In this document: positions 25,891 to 33,408 of the stretch, one piece after another
Layout of the letters: each line of letters opens with the position of its first letter
Numbering within the stretch: the stretch's first letter is position 1
Origin: Geobacteraceae bacterium
Lineage (GTDB): Bacteria > Desulfobacterota > Desulfuromonadia > Geobacterales > Geobacteraceae
Length of the DNA: 40,468 nucleotides
NCBI GenBank assembly: GCA_023701365.1
Contig: JAMPXD010000009.1
Span: 1 to 40,468, forward strand
Reading direction: 5' to 3'
Made by a program: the position numbers and the translations under genes
Notes under the pieces: model-generated
What the model saw: the letters and a program-made list of their open reading frames with translations, nothing else
Told to the model about the DNA's origin: nothing
Database searches by the model: none

Positions 25891-25917
25891 AACATAGTCG
25901 GCATCCCGGCTTTTTTT
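25872..25917 (+). terminator. Riboswitch-controlled intrinsic terminator, unit 1
   Basis: GCCGGGATGCCG pairs with CGGCATCCCGGC and, past a bulged A, ACTAT pairs with ATAGT around a CAAC loop. The 17-bp stem is followed by seven T (25911-25917). The 5' arm is part of the aptamer, so aptamer folding and termination exclude each other. Confidence 0.9.
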
Positions 25918-25973
25918 GTCGAGATGCCGGACACTCGCAGCAGAGCGAATACTGAAGGGAGAAAGGAACCAGC

Positions 25974-26249
25974 ATGGGAATGCATCTAACGAAAGCAGCT
26001 ATCGGCACCGTTGTTTTGGTGATGGCCATGGCGAGCATCGCCGCAGCAGCAAACGTAGGGGTTGGCATCGATGTCAACATCCCCAGCGTAAGCATGCGGG
26101 TCGGCACCCCGCAGCCGCCCCCGCCGCCCCGGGTGACGGTGGTGGAGCAGGAGCGCGTCATCGTCCGGGAGGCAGGTGAGCGGTATGATCGCGGGAAGCA
26201 CAAGGGACACGACAAGAAGCACAAGAAGCATAAGAAGCACAAGGATTAG
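25974..26249 (+). CDS. Small exported protein with His/Lys-rich tail, copy 1
   Basis: This 91-aa protein has a signal peptide (cleavage near SIAAAA-N), a short mature domain with a VGVGIDVNIPS segment and a proline stretch. A VTVVEQERVIVRE helix and a C-terminal tail of repeated Lys-His words (HKGHDKKHKKHKKHKD) follow. The tail suggests metal, heme or polyanion binding; this is inference. It is paralogous to the 36581 protein and sits behind a cGAMP-type riboswitch. ATG 25974 follows GAAGGGAGAAAGGAACCAGC. Confidence 0.85.
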   Translation: MGMHLTKAAIGTVVLVMAMASIAAAANVGVGIDVNIPSVSMRVGTPQPPPPPRVTVVEQERVIVREAGERYDRGKHKGHDKKHKKHKKHKD

Positions 26250-26263
26250 CATGAAAAGGGAAT

Positions 26264-26289
26264 CCCGGGGGTAACGTCCCGCCCCCGGG
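26264..26289. other. 8-bp hairpin after the His/Lys-tail gene
   Basis: CCCGGGGG (26264-26271) pairs perfectly with CCCCCGGG (26282-26289) around a 10-base loop. No T-tract follows on either strand, so it may stabilise the mRNA end rather than terminate by itself. It lies between the plus-strand small gene and the convergent methyltransferase. Confidence 0.5.
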
Positions 26290-26336
26290 CACCCTACTCC
26301 GCAGCCGGCAGGCTCTGCGCTACGGCCTCCATCGCC

Positions 26337-27098
26337 TCACTCCCCAATCCGGCCGACCCGCAGGGCCAGGGGCCAGCTGATGCGCCGCGCCTGGCGGGGA
26401 TCGCCCCAGGCCGCCGCCAGTTCCGCCGCGATCAGCGCCAGGGGATCATCCCCGAGGCTCCGCTGGTACTCCCTGACTGCCGACCAAGTCCCCAGGTACC
26501 CCAGCAGATGCTCCAGGTTCCACTCCGTCTCCATGGCAAAGGGGGGCGCCGCGATCCCGGCGAAGGGGAACGGGATGGTGCTGTACTGCTCGTCCACGTA
26601 GCGCCGTTCCGGCGGCCAGTACGGGCCGATCAGGTCATGGTAGAAGCGGGAGACCACCCGGTCCGGCGCCCCCTCCACCCTGACCTCGCCGTAGGAGATG
26701 GCCGCCAGCACCCCGCCCGGCCGGGCCACCCGCCGCACCTCGGCATAGAAACGCTCGAAGTCGAACCAGTGGAGCGCCTGGGCCACCACCACCAGATCGA
26801 TGCTGGCCGGGTCGAGCCCGGATTCCTCGGCCGGGGCCACGGCGTAGCTGATCCGCTCATGGGGGATGGCATTGTCGATCTGCTGCCGGCTGGGATCGGT
26901 GGCCACCACCAGCCGGTAGTAAGGGGTCAGCGCGATGCCGGCCTGGCCGTTGCCGCAGCCGCAGTCCCAGGCCAGGTCGTGCCGCTCGGTCAACCCGGCC
27001 AGCCAGGCGAACAGGGCCGGCGGATAGGTGGGGCGGTAGCGGGTGTACTCCGCGGCCCGGCCGGAAAAATGGTCCTTGAAGGTGCTGTTGTGGTCCAT
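26337..27098 (-). CDS. Class I SAM-dependent methyltransferase
   Basis: The 253-aa protein shows motif I WDCGCGNGQ at residues 44-52, an acidic end of strand 2 (VVATDPS) and motif IV-like IDLVVVAQALHWFDFERF. This is the style of the methyltransferase domain 11 / TAM-like group. The acceptor is unknown. ATG 27098 (MDHNSTFKDHFSGRAAEY) is the family-like start; an in-frame ATG at 27203 adds a non-conserved leader. Confidence 0.87.
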   Translation of the reverse strand: MDHNSTFKDHFSGRAAEYTRYRPTYPPALFAWLAGLTERHDLAWDCGCGNGQAGIALTPYYRLVVATDPSRQQIDNAIPHERISYAVAPAEESGLDPASIDLVVVAQALHWFDFERFYAEVRRVARPGGVLAAISYGEVRVEGAPDRVVSRFYHDLIGPYWPPERRYVDEQYSTIPFPFAGIAAPPFAMETEWNLEHLLGYLGTWSAVREYQRSLGDDPLALIAAELAAAWGDPRQARRISWPLALRVGRIGE

Positions 27099-27178
27099 GC
27101 CGTCTCCTTCCTCTGCAAGCTCCTCTGCTGACTTCAGCTTACCACTTGCCGGCCCCCCCCTGCCGAGGAATTCACTGG

Positions 27179-27403
27179 TTACCGGAGAGGATCGAACAGG
27201 CACTCCAGGCCGTTGACCTTGATTTCGTAAACCGTCCTCAGCATCTCGCCGAGCTTCCCCCCGGGAAATCCCTGGCGGGCAAACCAGACGACATATGGCT
27301 CGGGGAGATCGATCAGCCGCCAGCCGCGATATTTTCCAAAAGGCATCCGCATGCCGGCCAGTTCCAGGAGCGCCTGGTGGTCGAAGGAGGGGGCGGCATC
27401 CAT
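27179..27403 (-). CDS. DUF3820 family small protein
   Basis: This 74-aa protein contains the DUF3820 core: MPFGKYRGWRLIDLPEPYVV, WFARQGFPGGKLGEML and VYEIKVNGLE. The family is widespread and of unknown function. Its ATG lies 4 bases after the stop of the dus gene, so it is translationally coupled to it. Confidence 0.82.
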   Translation of the reverse strand: MDAAPSFDHQALLELAGMRMPFGKYRGWRLIDLPEPYVVWFARQGFPGGKLGEMLRTVYEIKVNGLECLFDPLR

Positions 27404-27407
27404 CGGT

Positions 27408-28415
27408 TCAGCCCAGCTCGCCGAGCAAGGCGGAGAAGGTCCGGACGTTCTTTGCCTTGCGCAGCTGTCTGAGATTCTTGTCGAGCAAGGGGTCGTCCAT
27501 GGCGGCCAGCACTTCCTTGATCTTGCCCAGCACCTGGGCCTCGCCGCAGAACAGCTCCTGGTAGCGCGCCAGCAAGTCCCGCAGGTAACGGTGCAGCTGT
27601 GCCGCCCGTTCCTGTCGGTCCGGCTCCGCGGCGGCCCGGCCCCGCAGCCTGTCAAACAGGAGGGGATCGGCGATGGCGCCCCGCCCCAGCATCAGCCCGG
27701 CGGCGCCGGTCTCCCGCAGCACCTGCAGGCCGGCGGCGGCGCTGCGGATGTCGCCGTTGGCGATGACCGGCAAGCTGGTCTGTCGCACCACTGCGGCGGT
27801 AACGGCGTGGTCGGCCCGCCCCGTGTATTTCTGGACCACCGTGCGGGGATGGAGCACGAGGAAATCGACTCCCGCGGATTCGAACAGGGGCAGCAGGGAA
27901 AAGACCTGCGCGGGGTCGTCATAACCGGCGCGCAGCTTGACGGAAAAGGTTCCCGAAACAGCCTGACGCAGGGGATGGATGATCTCCGCCAAATCAGCGG
28001 GCCGCTTCAGCATGCCGCCACCGGTCAGACCGGAGGTCATCCGGCCGTAGGGGCAGCCCATGTTCAGGTTGATGTGCACCGCCCCGGCGGTCTGGGCGGT
28101 CCGGGCAGCGGACACCAGGGATTCCCGCCCGTGCCCGATCAACTGGACCACCAGGGGCACGCCCCCTTCATGTGCGCGCGCCTCCCGCAGGTCGCCCGCC
28201 GAAAGGCGGCGGACCGGAGCAGCGGCATTGACCCGCATGAATTCTGTAAACACCAGGTCGGGCCGCACCCAGTCAATGAACAGGGAGCGCATGGCGCGGT
28301 TGGTCAGCCCCTGCATAGGCGCCAGCATCAGGGGGATTTGCCCCGGCGGCCAGGGGAGGGAAACGGGGGCGGCCGGAGCGGCCTGGATCAGCAGCGGCTG
28401 AGCTTCCCCGCTCAT
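27408..28415 (-). CDS. tRNA-dihydrouridine synthase family protein
   Basis: This FMN-dependent TIM-barrel enzyme (335 aa) reduces uridines in the tRNA D-loop. Motifs in order are LAPMQGLTNRAMRSLF, the catalytic Cys in NMGCPYGRMTSGLTGGGML (Dus signature), VKLRAGYDD, VLHPRTVVQKYTG, PVIANGDI and GLMLGRGAIADP. Which uridine it modifies cannot be told. It is followed by DUF3820. Confidence 0.93.
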   Translation of the reverse strand: MSGEAQPLLIQAAPAAPVSLPWPPGQIPLMLAPMQGLTNRAMRSLFIDWVRPDLVFTEFMRVNAAAPVRRLSAGDLREARAHEGGVPLVVQLIGHGRESLVSAARTAQTAGAVHINLNMGCPYGRMTSGLTGGGMLKRPADLAEIIHPLRQAVSGTFSVKLRAGYDDPAQVFSLLPLFESAGVDFLVLHPRTVVQKYTGRADHAVTAAVVRQTSLPVIANGDIRSAAAGLQVLRETGAAGLMLGRGAIADPLLFDRLRGRAAAEPDRQERAAQLHRYLRDLLARYQELFCGEAQVLGKIKEVLAAMDDPLLDKNLRQLRKAKNVRTFSALLGELG

Positions 28416-28455
28416 TTCGGTGCACCATGATTAATTGGGCCATTATGCATACGTT

Positions 28456-28992
28456 TCAGTCCCTTCCCTCGGGAGCCTGGTAGAGCGGCCCGGCCAGCTC
28501 CACCTGGGTGAGAAAGAGCCGCATGTCGAATTCCAGCTGATGGTAGGCGGGTTCCAGGTGTTCGCACAGCCGGTAAAACGACCTGGAGTGCTCCTTTTCC
28601 TTCAGGTGCGCCAGTTCGTGGACGACGATCATCCGCAGGAATTCGAGGGGCGCCTGCCTGAACACCGCGGCAATCCTGATCTCGCGCTTGGCCTTGAGTT
28701 TCCCCCCCTGGACCCGGGAGACGAAGGTGTGGGTCCCCAAGGCGTGGTGGATCACATGGATCTTCCCGTCGTACGCCACCTTGGCCAACGGTTCCGAGTT
28801 GCGGAGGAATTCGTTCTTGATGCCGACGGTAAAATCGTAGAGCGCCCGGTCGGTCCTGACCTCGTGGGGCGCCGGGTATTTGTTCAGCAGGTGGCTGCCC
28901 AGGCTGTTTTCGGCGATAAGCTGGCAGACCCGGCTCGTTACCTGTTGGGGATAGCCTGCCAGATATTTCAATTCGTGCATCAGCGGATTCAT
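28456..28992 (-). CDS. YgjP-like / DUF45 zinc metallopeptidase
   Basis: This 178-aa protein carries the zinc motif VVHELAHLKEKEHSRSFY with HExxH and a downstream His, as in YgjP/SprT-like proteins of the DUF45 family. The substrate is unknown. Its ATG at 28992 lies 2 bases after the rhlE stop codon, so the pair is coupled. Confidence 0.85.
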   Translation of the reverse strand: MNPLMHELKYLAGYPQQVTSRVCQLIAENSLGSHLLNKYPAPHEVRTDRALYDFTVGIKNEFLRNSEPLAKVAYDGKIHVIHHALGTHTFVSRVQGGKLKAKREIRIAAVFRQAPLEFLRMIVVHELAHLKEKEHSRSFYRLCEHLEPAYHQLEFDMRLFLTQVELAGPLYQAPEGRD

Positions 28993-28994
28993 GG

Positions 28995-30347
28995 TTACGA
29001 CCTGCTCCCGCGGCGACCGGTCCTGGGGGCGGGGCGCTCGGCCACGACCTTTCTGCTTCGGGGAGTCCTGCTCTTTGCCGCAGCCTGCACCGGCTTTTCC
29101 CTGGTCTGCGCACTCTTTACCGGAGCATTCAGCGCTATTTCCGGGGTCTTTCTCGCCCGGCACGGTTGTTTGGACTTCTTGCCTTCCTTCGCCTTGCCCG
29201 CCCGCTTGACCGCGTAGCGCGGAAACTCGGCCAGCGTCTGGCGCGGGATGACATACTTGAGCAGCCGCTCGATCGCGACCAGCAGCGGCAGCTCTTCGGG
29301 GCTGACCAGCGACAGGGCGACCCCGTTCTCGCCGGCCCGGCCGGTGCGGCCGATCCGGTGCACATAGTCTTCGGGAACCTGGGGCAGATCGTAGTTCACC
29401 ACCTGGGGCAGGCGCTCGATGTCGAGCCCGCGCGCCGCCACGTCGGTCGCCACCAGCACCCGAAACTCGCCCCGCTTGAACTCCGCCAGGGTCCGGGTCC
29501 GGATCGACTGGCTCTTGTTGCTGTGGATGGCGGCGGCCTTGATCCCGTCGGCGAGCAGCTCTTCGGTCAGCTTGTCGGCGCCGTAGCGGGTGCGGGCGAA
29601 GACCAGCGCCTGGCTCCAGCTCCCGGCGCGGATCAGGAACGAGAGCATTTCCCGCTTGCGGCTCTTTTCCACCTCGTAGACCGCCTGGGTCACCGCGTCG
29701 GCGGCGATGTTGCGGCGCGCCACCTCGATCCGCCGCGGCTGATCGAGCAGTTCGTCGGCAAGCTGCTTGATTTCTTTCGAATAGGTCGCCGAAAAGAGCA
29801 GGGTCTGGCGCTTCGCCGGCAGGTACTCCGCCACCCGCTGGATGTCGTCGATGAACCCCAGATCGAGCATCCGGTCGGCCTCGTCCAGCACCAGGAACCT
29901 GATCCGGGAGAGGTTCACGGTGCCCCGCTCCGCGTGATCGAGCAGCCGCCCCGGCGTCGCGACCACGATATCGACGCCGCGGTGCAGCCGCTCGATCTGC
30001 GCCTGGATGGTCACCCCGCCGTAGATCATCGTCGAGCGCAGCGACAGGCGCCGGGCATAGTTGTTCATCTGTTCGCTGACCTGGGCCGCCAGCTCGCGGG
30101 TCGGCACCAGAACCAGGGCGCGCGGCTTTCGGCGCTTCTCCACGGGGATATTTTCAGCCAGCAGCTGGACGATCGGCAGGGCAAACGCCGCGGTCTTGCC
30201 GGTGCCGGTCTGGGCGCCGGCCAGCAGGTCGCCCCCCTCTAAAATCACCGGTATCGCCTCGGTCTGGATGGGGGTCGGCGTGCTATAGCCCTGGGCGGCA
30301 ATCGCGCTCAACAGTTCGGCGCGCAGGCCGAGAGATTCAAAAGACAT
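28995..30347 (-). CDS. rhlE: DEAD-box RNA helicase, RhlE type
   Basis: This 450-aa DEAD-box helicase has the Q motif (TPIQTEAIP), Walker [34 protein letters not shown] ([13 protein letters not shown]), [15 protein letters not shown] and [15 protein letters not shown]. The [12 protein letters not shown] motif completes the set. The C-terminal 80 residues form a Lys/Arg-rich tail of low complexity, typical of RhlE. ATG 30347 ([13 protein letters not shown]) follows AAGGAGTCCGATCA, so the upstream in-frame ATG is rejected. Confidence 0.95.
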   Translation of the reverse strand: MSFESLGLRAELLSAIAAQGYSTPTPIQTEAIPVILEGGDLLAGAQTGTGKTAAFALPIVQLLAENIPVEKRRKPRALVLVPTRELAAQVSEQMNNYARRLSLRSTMIYGGVTIQAQIERLHRGVDIVVATPGRLLDHAERGTVNLSRIRFLVLDEADRMLDLGFIDDIQRVAEYLPAKRQTLLFSATYSKEIKQLADELLDQPRRIEVARRNIAADAVTQAVYEVEKSRKREMLSFLIRAGSWSQALVFARTRYGADKLTEELLADGIKAAAIHSNKSQSIRTRTLAEFKRGEFRVLVATDVAARGLDIERLPQVVNYDLPQVPEDYVHRIGRTGRAGENGVALSLVSPEELPLLVAIERLLKYVIPRQTLAEFPRYAVKRAGKAKEGKKSKQPCRARKTPEIALNAPVKSAQTREKPVQAAAKSRTPRSRKVVAERPAPRTGRRGSRS

Positions 30348-30824
30348 TGATCGGACTCCTTGTATATATGCATCGGGGATGGCGGTTTCAACGCAGGCAG
30401 GTTTTTGGATCTGGCCACAATGCCGGTGGGAATACATATACCCTACCCCAAGCAGAACTTTTCGTCCAGCTTTCTATCAATTCAAACAGGGATGAAGGGG
30501 ATGAAAGGGATAAGGTCTTAAACCACAAGACTTTGTTTTTGAAGTATCCCCTTTATCCCCTTCCAGCCAACTGACTTCCACTTGAGCAAGGTGTTATAAC
30601 CAGGATGCAGGATATAGACGGATTAAGGGTATTAAAGCAAAAATCCGGGTTTTTGGTTTTATCCGTGAACATCCGTGTTCGTCCGTGGCAAAAGACAGGT
30701 TTTAAAGACTTGGTTTGGCCACGGATACACACGGATAAAGGCGGATATCAAGCATAACAAGAGGCAACGCCGCTAAAATGATCGGCATTACGATCGGCAG
30801 TTCCGCTACATAACAAGCCACTAT
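30348..30824. other. Gene-free region with two imperfect palindromes
   Basis: No coding frame is convincing. GAAGGGGATGAAAGGGATA (30494-30512) pairs with TATCCCCTTTATCCCCTTC (30545-30563) with two mismatches. A second palindrome made of ATCCGTG words spans 30657-30746. Three copies of ATCGGCA occur at 30781, 30793 and 30871. Confidence 0.6.
30657..30746. repeat. Dispersed-type intergenic repeat built of ATCCGTG words
   Basis: The left arm (about 30657-30689) contains ATCCGTGAACATCCGTGTTC and GTCCGTGGC. The right arm (about 30716-30746) contains GCCACGGATACACACGGATA and GGCGGAT, its imperfect reverse complement. Repeats made of CACGGAT words are, from memory, common between genes in this group of bacteria. 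Confidence 0.65.
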
Positions 30825-30853
30825 TTGACAAATATTGCCTTTTATGATAGATA
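30825..30853 (+). promoter_or_regulatory. Candidate promoter and operator of the fic gene
   Basis: TTGACA (30825-30830) is a perfect -35 box; 17 bases later TAGATA (30848-30853) is a weak -10. The inverted repeat ATATTGCCT (30832-30840) / AGGCAATAT (30885-30893) starts inside the promoter spacer and ends on the fic start codon. That would suit autoregulation. Confidence 0.5.
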
Positions 30854-30891
30854 GTTATGCAATAAATTAAATCGGCATCAATATAGGCAAT

Positions 30892-32109
30892 ATGTACGAT
30901 AAGATATCCCACATGGAACCGCTGCTGCCTGCCGGGGGCTCTGGTCTCGAAGACATGGCCAGGGAGATAGTCGGCCGCTCCGCAGCCCTCGGCGGCCGCT
31001 TGCATCCAATCAGCCAGCAGCCGGTAATAGAGCTTTTGCGGCTCATCAACAGCTATTACTCGAACCTCATCGAAGGTCACAGCACCCATCCGGTTGATAT
31101 CGAGCGGGCCATGCGGCATGACTACGCCGCCGATCCGGCCAGGCGCGACCTGCAACTGGAAAGCCTTGCGCACATCAACTGTCAGCAAAGGATTGAAGAG
31201 CGTCTTCAGCGTGAACCCGATCTGAACGTGGCCAGCGCCGAATTTATCTGCTGGGTGCACAAAATTTTCTACGACCATCTCCCCGACGAACTGCGCAGGG
31301 TGAAGGACGAAAAGACTGGTGAGGTACTGGATGTGGTTGGCGGCGAACTGCGCCGGCGCGAAGTCCAGGTCGGCCGCCACATCGCGCCGCTCGCCGATGC
31401 GCTGCCGGCATTTCTTGAACGCTTCGCCGGCTTCTACCGGAGTGGCGCCCACCATGGCGTAATGCCCATCATTGCTTTTGCCGCCTCCCATCACCGCCTC
31501 ATGTGGATTCACCCCTTTCTCGACGGCAATGGCCGGGTAACGCGTCTTTACAGCGATGCCTGCTTCCGCAGGCTCCCCCTCCCGGGGTATGGGCTCTGGA
31601 ACGTGAGCCGCGGCCTGGCCCGGCGTCGTGACGATTATATGACGGCACTGACCGAGGGAGACGCACCGCGGCGGAATGATTACGACGGCCGGGGCAACCT
31701 GTCTAACGAGGGGCTGGTGAAGTTCTGCCAGTTTTTCCTCGAAGTCAGCCTCGACCAGATCGACTTCATGAACGGGCTGTTGAAACTGGACGCGCTACTC
31801 GAACGGATACGGGGATATGTCCAACTGCGGGGGGCCAAGGTTGCTCCGGCGCCGAAGCAGGGGCATCCGACCCTCAAGCCGGAGGCTGCCTACATGTTGC
31901 AGGAGGCCCTGCTGCGGGGTGAGGTGACTCGGGGTGACATGATTCGGGTTTCCGGAATGGCGGAACGGACCGGGCGGATGCTGCTCGGCCAGTTGCTGGA
32001 TGAGGGGCTGTTGGTTTCCAGTATGCCGAAGGGGCCGGTAAGGCTGGCATTACCGACCCATGTGGCCGGATACCTGTTCCCGGACCTGTATCCGATGCCG
32101 ATGGCATAG
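30892..32109 (+). CDS. Fic-domain protein, class II (N-terminal inhibitory motif)
   Basis: This 405-aa protein has an intact Fic signature H207-P-F-L-D211-GNG-R215-VT-R218, which places it in the AMP- or NMP-transferring group. Ser57-Asn-Leu-Ile-Glu61-Gly62 matches the inhibitory (S/T)xxxE(G/N) helix, here N-terminal, as in class II Fic proteins. A C-terminal winged-helix-like part (EALLRGEVTRGDMIRVSGMAERTGRMLLGQL) may bind DNA. No small antitoxin gene is adjacent, as expected for class II. ATG 30892 has a weak ribosome-binding site; ATG 30913 is an alternative. Confidence 0.92.
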   Translation: MYDKISHMEPLLPAGGSGLEDMAREIVGRSAALGGRLHPISQQPVIELLRLINSYYSNLIEGHSTHPVDIERAMRHDYAADPARRDLQLESLAHINCQQRIEERLQREPDLNVASAEFICWVHKIFYDHLPDELRRVKDEKTGEVLDVVGGELRRREVQVGRHIAPLADALPAFLERFAGFYRSGAHHGVMPIIAFAASHHRLMWIHPFLDGNGRVTRLYSDACFRRLPLPGYGLWNVSRGLARRRDDYMTALTEGDAPRRNDYDGRGNLSNEGLVKFCQFFLEVSLDQIDFMNGLLKLDALLERIRGYVQLRGAKVAPAPKQGHPTLKPEAAYMLQEALLRGEVTRGDMIRVSGMAERTGRMLLGQLLDEGLLVSSMPKGPVRLALPTHVAGYLFPDLYPMPMA

Positions 32110-32134
32110 TGCCCTTGCCGGAAAGGCGCAAAAA

Positions 32135-32776
32135 ATGTATCCTACGAACATGGCTGATCACCACCACATCCTCGCCCGACGTTGCTGGATATTCGATCTG
32201 GATGGGACGCTGACCCTGCCGGTGCATGATTTCGCCGCGATCCGCAGCGCGCTCGGCATGACGGAGAGCGACGCCGACATCCTCCAGTTCCTCGCTTCCC
32301 TGCCTGCGGCCGAGGCCGCGGCCAGGCACGCCCGGCTGATCGAGATCGAGTATGAGCTGGCCGCCAGGACCGCCGCCGCCCCCGGCGCCGGACGGTTGCT
32401 CGGCCAGTTGCTCCGGCGCAACGCCCGGGTCGGCATCCTCACCCGCAACACGCGGGAAATTGCCCTCCACACCCTCGGCCAGATCGGCCTTGACGGGTAC
32501 TTTACCGCCGACACCATCCTTGGCCGGGACGAGGCCGCGCCCAAGCCCCACCCGGCGGGGATCGAGAAACTCCTCGCTGGCTGGGGGAGCGCACCGGACG
32601 AGACGGTGATGGTTGGCGACTACCTGTTCGACTTGCAGGTGGGACGTGCCGCCGGCACTGCCACCATCCATGTGGACCGCAGCGGCGCCTTCCGCTGGCC
32701 GGAGCTGGCCGACCTGACGGTGGCCACCCTGGATGAGCTGGCCGAGGCGCTGGCACACGCCGTACCTGCGCCTTAA
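32135..32776 (+). CDS. HAD-superfamily hydrolase, phosphoglycolate phosphatase-like
   Basis: This 213-aa haloacid-dehalogenase-fold phosphatase has motif I D21-L-D23-GTLT, motif II ILTRNTRE, motif III lysine in AAPKPHP and motif IV VMVGDYLFDLQVG. The substrate is unknown. ATG 32135 is chosen because GGAAAGG lies about 10 bases upstream; ATG 32150 has none. It lies 25 bases downstream of fic, so the two may be cotranscribed. The TAA stop begins an 18-base word repeated at 37537. Confidence 0.85.
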   Translation: MYPTNMADHHHILARRCWIFDLDGTLTLPVHDFAAIRSALGMTESDADILQFLASLPAAEAAARHARLIEIEYELAARTAAAPGAGRLLGQLLRRNARVGILTRNTREIALHTLGQIGLDGYFTADTILGRDEAAPKPHPAGIEKLLAGWGSAPDETVMVGDYLFDLQVGRAAGTATIHVDRSGAFRWPELADLTVATLDELAEALAHAVPAP

Positions 32777-32791
32777 AGGCGGCTTGAATTA
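32774..32791. repeat. 18-base exact repeat starting at a stop codon, copy 1
   Basis: TAAAGGCGGCTTGAATTA begins with the TAA stop of the HAD gene. The same 18 bases begin with the TAA stop of the OmpA-family gene at 37537-37554. Confidence 0.7.
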
Positions 32792-32795
32792 CCAG

Positions 32796-33080
32796 TCAGA
32801 GCCGATCGGGCCATTTCCGGGATGTGTGAAAGACGCGCAACACCTGGACCGTGACGTCCTTTACCCGATACGGCACGATGAACGTGGTGTCGGGGACAAC
32901 GAGCTCTTTCGTGTCCGGGACCCGGCCTGCCCGGCCTATTCCCGGTTGATCTTTAAGGAGAGTGACAGCCCTGACAATTTTTGCGACAACCTCTGCTGCC
33001 GCCGAAGGATTGTCCTGAGCAATAAAAGCCTCGGCTTCGTCGAGATCGACAAGCGCCCGGCTCAGCCATCTAACGCGCAA
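32796..33080 (-). CDS. ParE/RelE-type toxin with probable TTG start
   Basis: The 94-aa protein (RVRWLSRALVDLDEAEAFIA, DNPSAAAEVVAKI, IVPYRV, VLRVFHTSRKWP) matches the ParE/RelE toxin fold. In this family the first strand is Met-x-Val/Ile-x-Trp; only a TTG at 33080 gives that start in frame, overlapping the antitoxin gene by 11 bases. A longer in-frame ATG at 33185 would add about 35 residues unlike the family. ParE-type toxins target DNA gyrase and RelE types cut mRNA; which applies is not clear. Confidence 0.85.
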   Translation of the reverse strand: MRVRWLSRALVDLDEAEAFIAQDNPSAAAEVVAKIVRAVTLLKDQPGIGRAGRVPDTKELVVPDTTFIVPYRVKDVTVQVLRVFHTSRKWPDRL

Positions 33081-33318
33081 CCTTCGCCCCCAATCTGGCC
33101 ACGACTTCCTCGTGATCCACCCAGTCGGCATCAGGCGAATCGGCCTCTGCCAACGCATCCTGGATTCCCCTGACCTGCCATTCATTCACTTCTAGATACT
33201 GCTCCAGGGCTTCTTCGATGACAAAGGATTTTGTCCGGCGAGTGGCGTCGGCAATCGCATCCAGTCGTTTTCTCGTGGCAGGCTTGATGCGAACCGTTAT
33301 GCTGGCGGCTTTTTGCAT
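33070..33318 (-). CDS. Ribbon-helix-helix antitoxin (CopG/ParD-type)
   Basis: This 82-aa protein begins with a ribbon-helix-helix DNA-binding domain (SITVRIKPATRKRLDAIA, RTKSFVIEEALEQYL), followed by a C-terminal toxin-binding tail. ATG 33318 has GGAGG six bases upstream; the ATG at 33360 lies inside the operator and is rejected. It is the first gene of the toxin-antitoxin pair. Confidence 0.88.
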   Translation of the reverse strand: MQKAASITVRIKPATRKRLDAIADATRRTKSFVIEEALEQYLEVNEWQVRGIQDALAEADSPDADWVDHEEVVARLGAKVAR

Positions 33319-33330
33319 GGGAAACCTCCG

Positions 33331-33377
33331 TGTAAGACATTTGCCTACACTGTAAGACAATGCGGCACATCCGTCAA
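33331..33377 (-). promoter_or_regulatory. Toxin-antitoxin promoter with direct-repeat operator
   Basis: On the minus strand TTGACG (33377-33372) and TACAGT (33354-33349) are 17 bases apart. TGTAAGACA occurs twice (33331-33339 and 33351-33359), spaced 20 bases or two helical turns, overlapping the -10 and the transcript start. It is a natural binding site for the RHH antitoxin. Confidence 0.7.
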
Positions 33378-33408
33378 TAGTTACCTCTATTAGCCCCAGG
33401 AAGGACCC

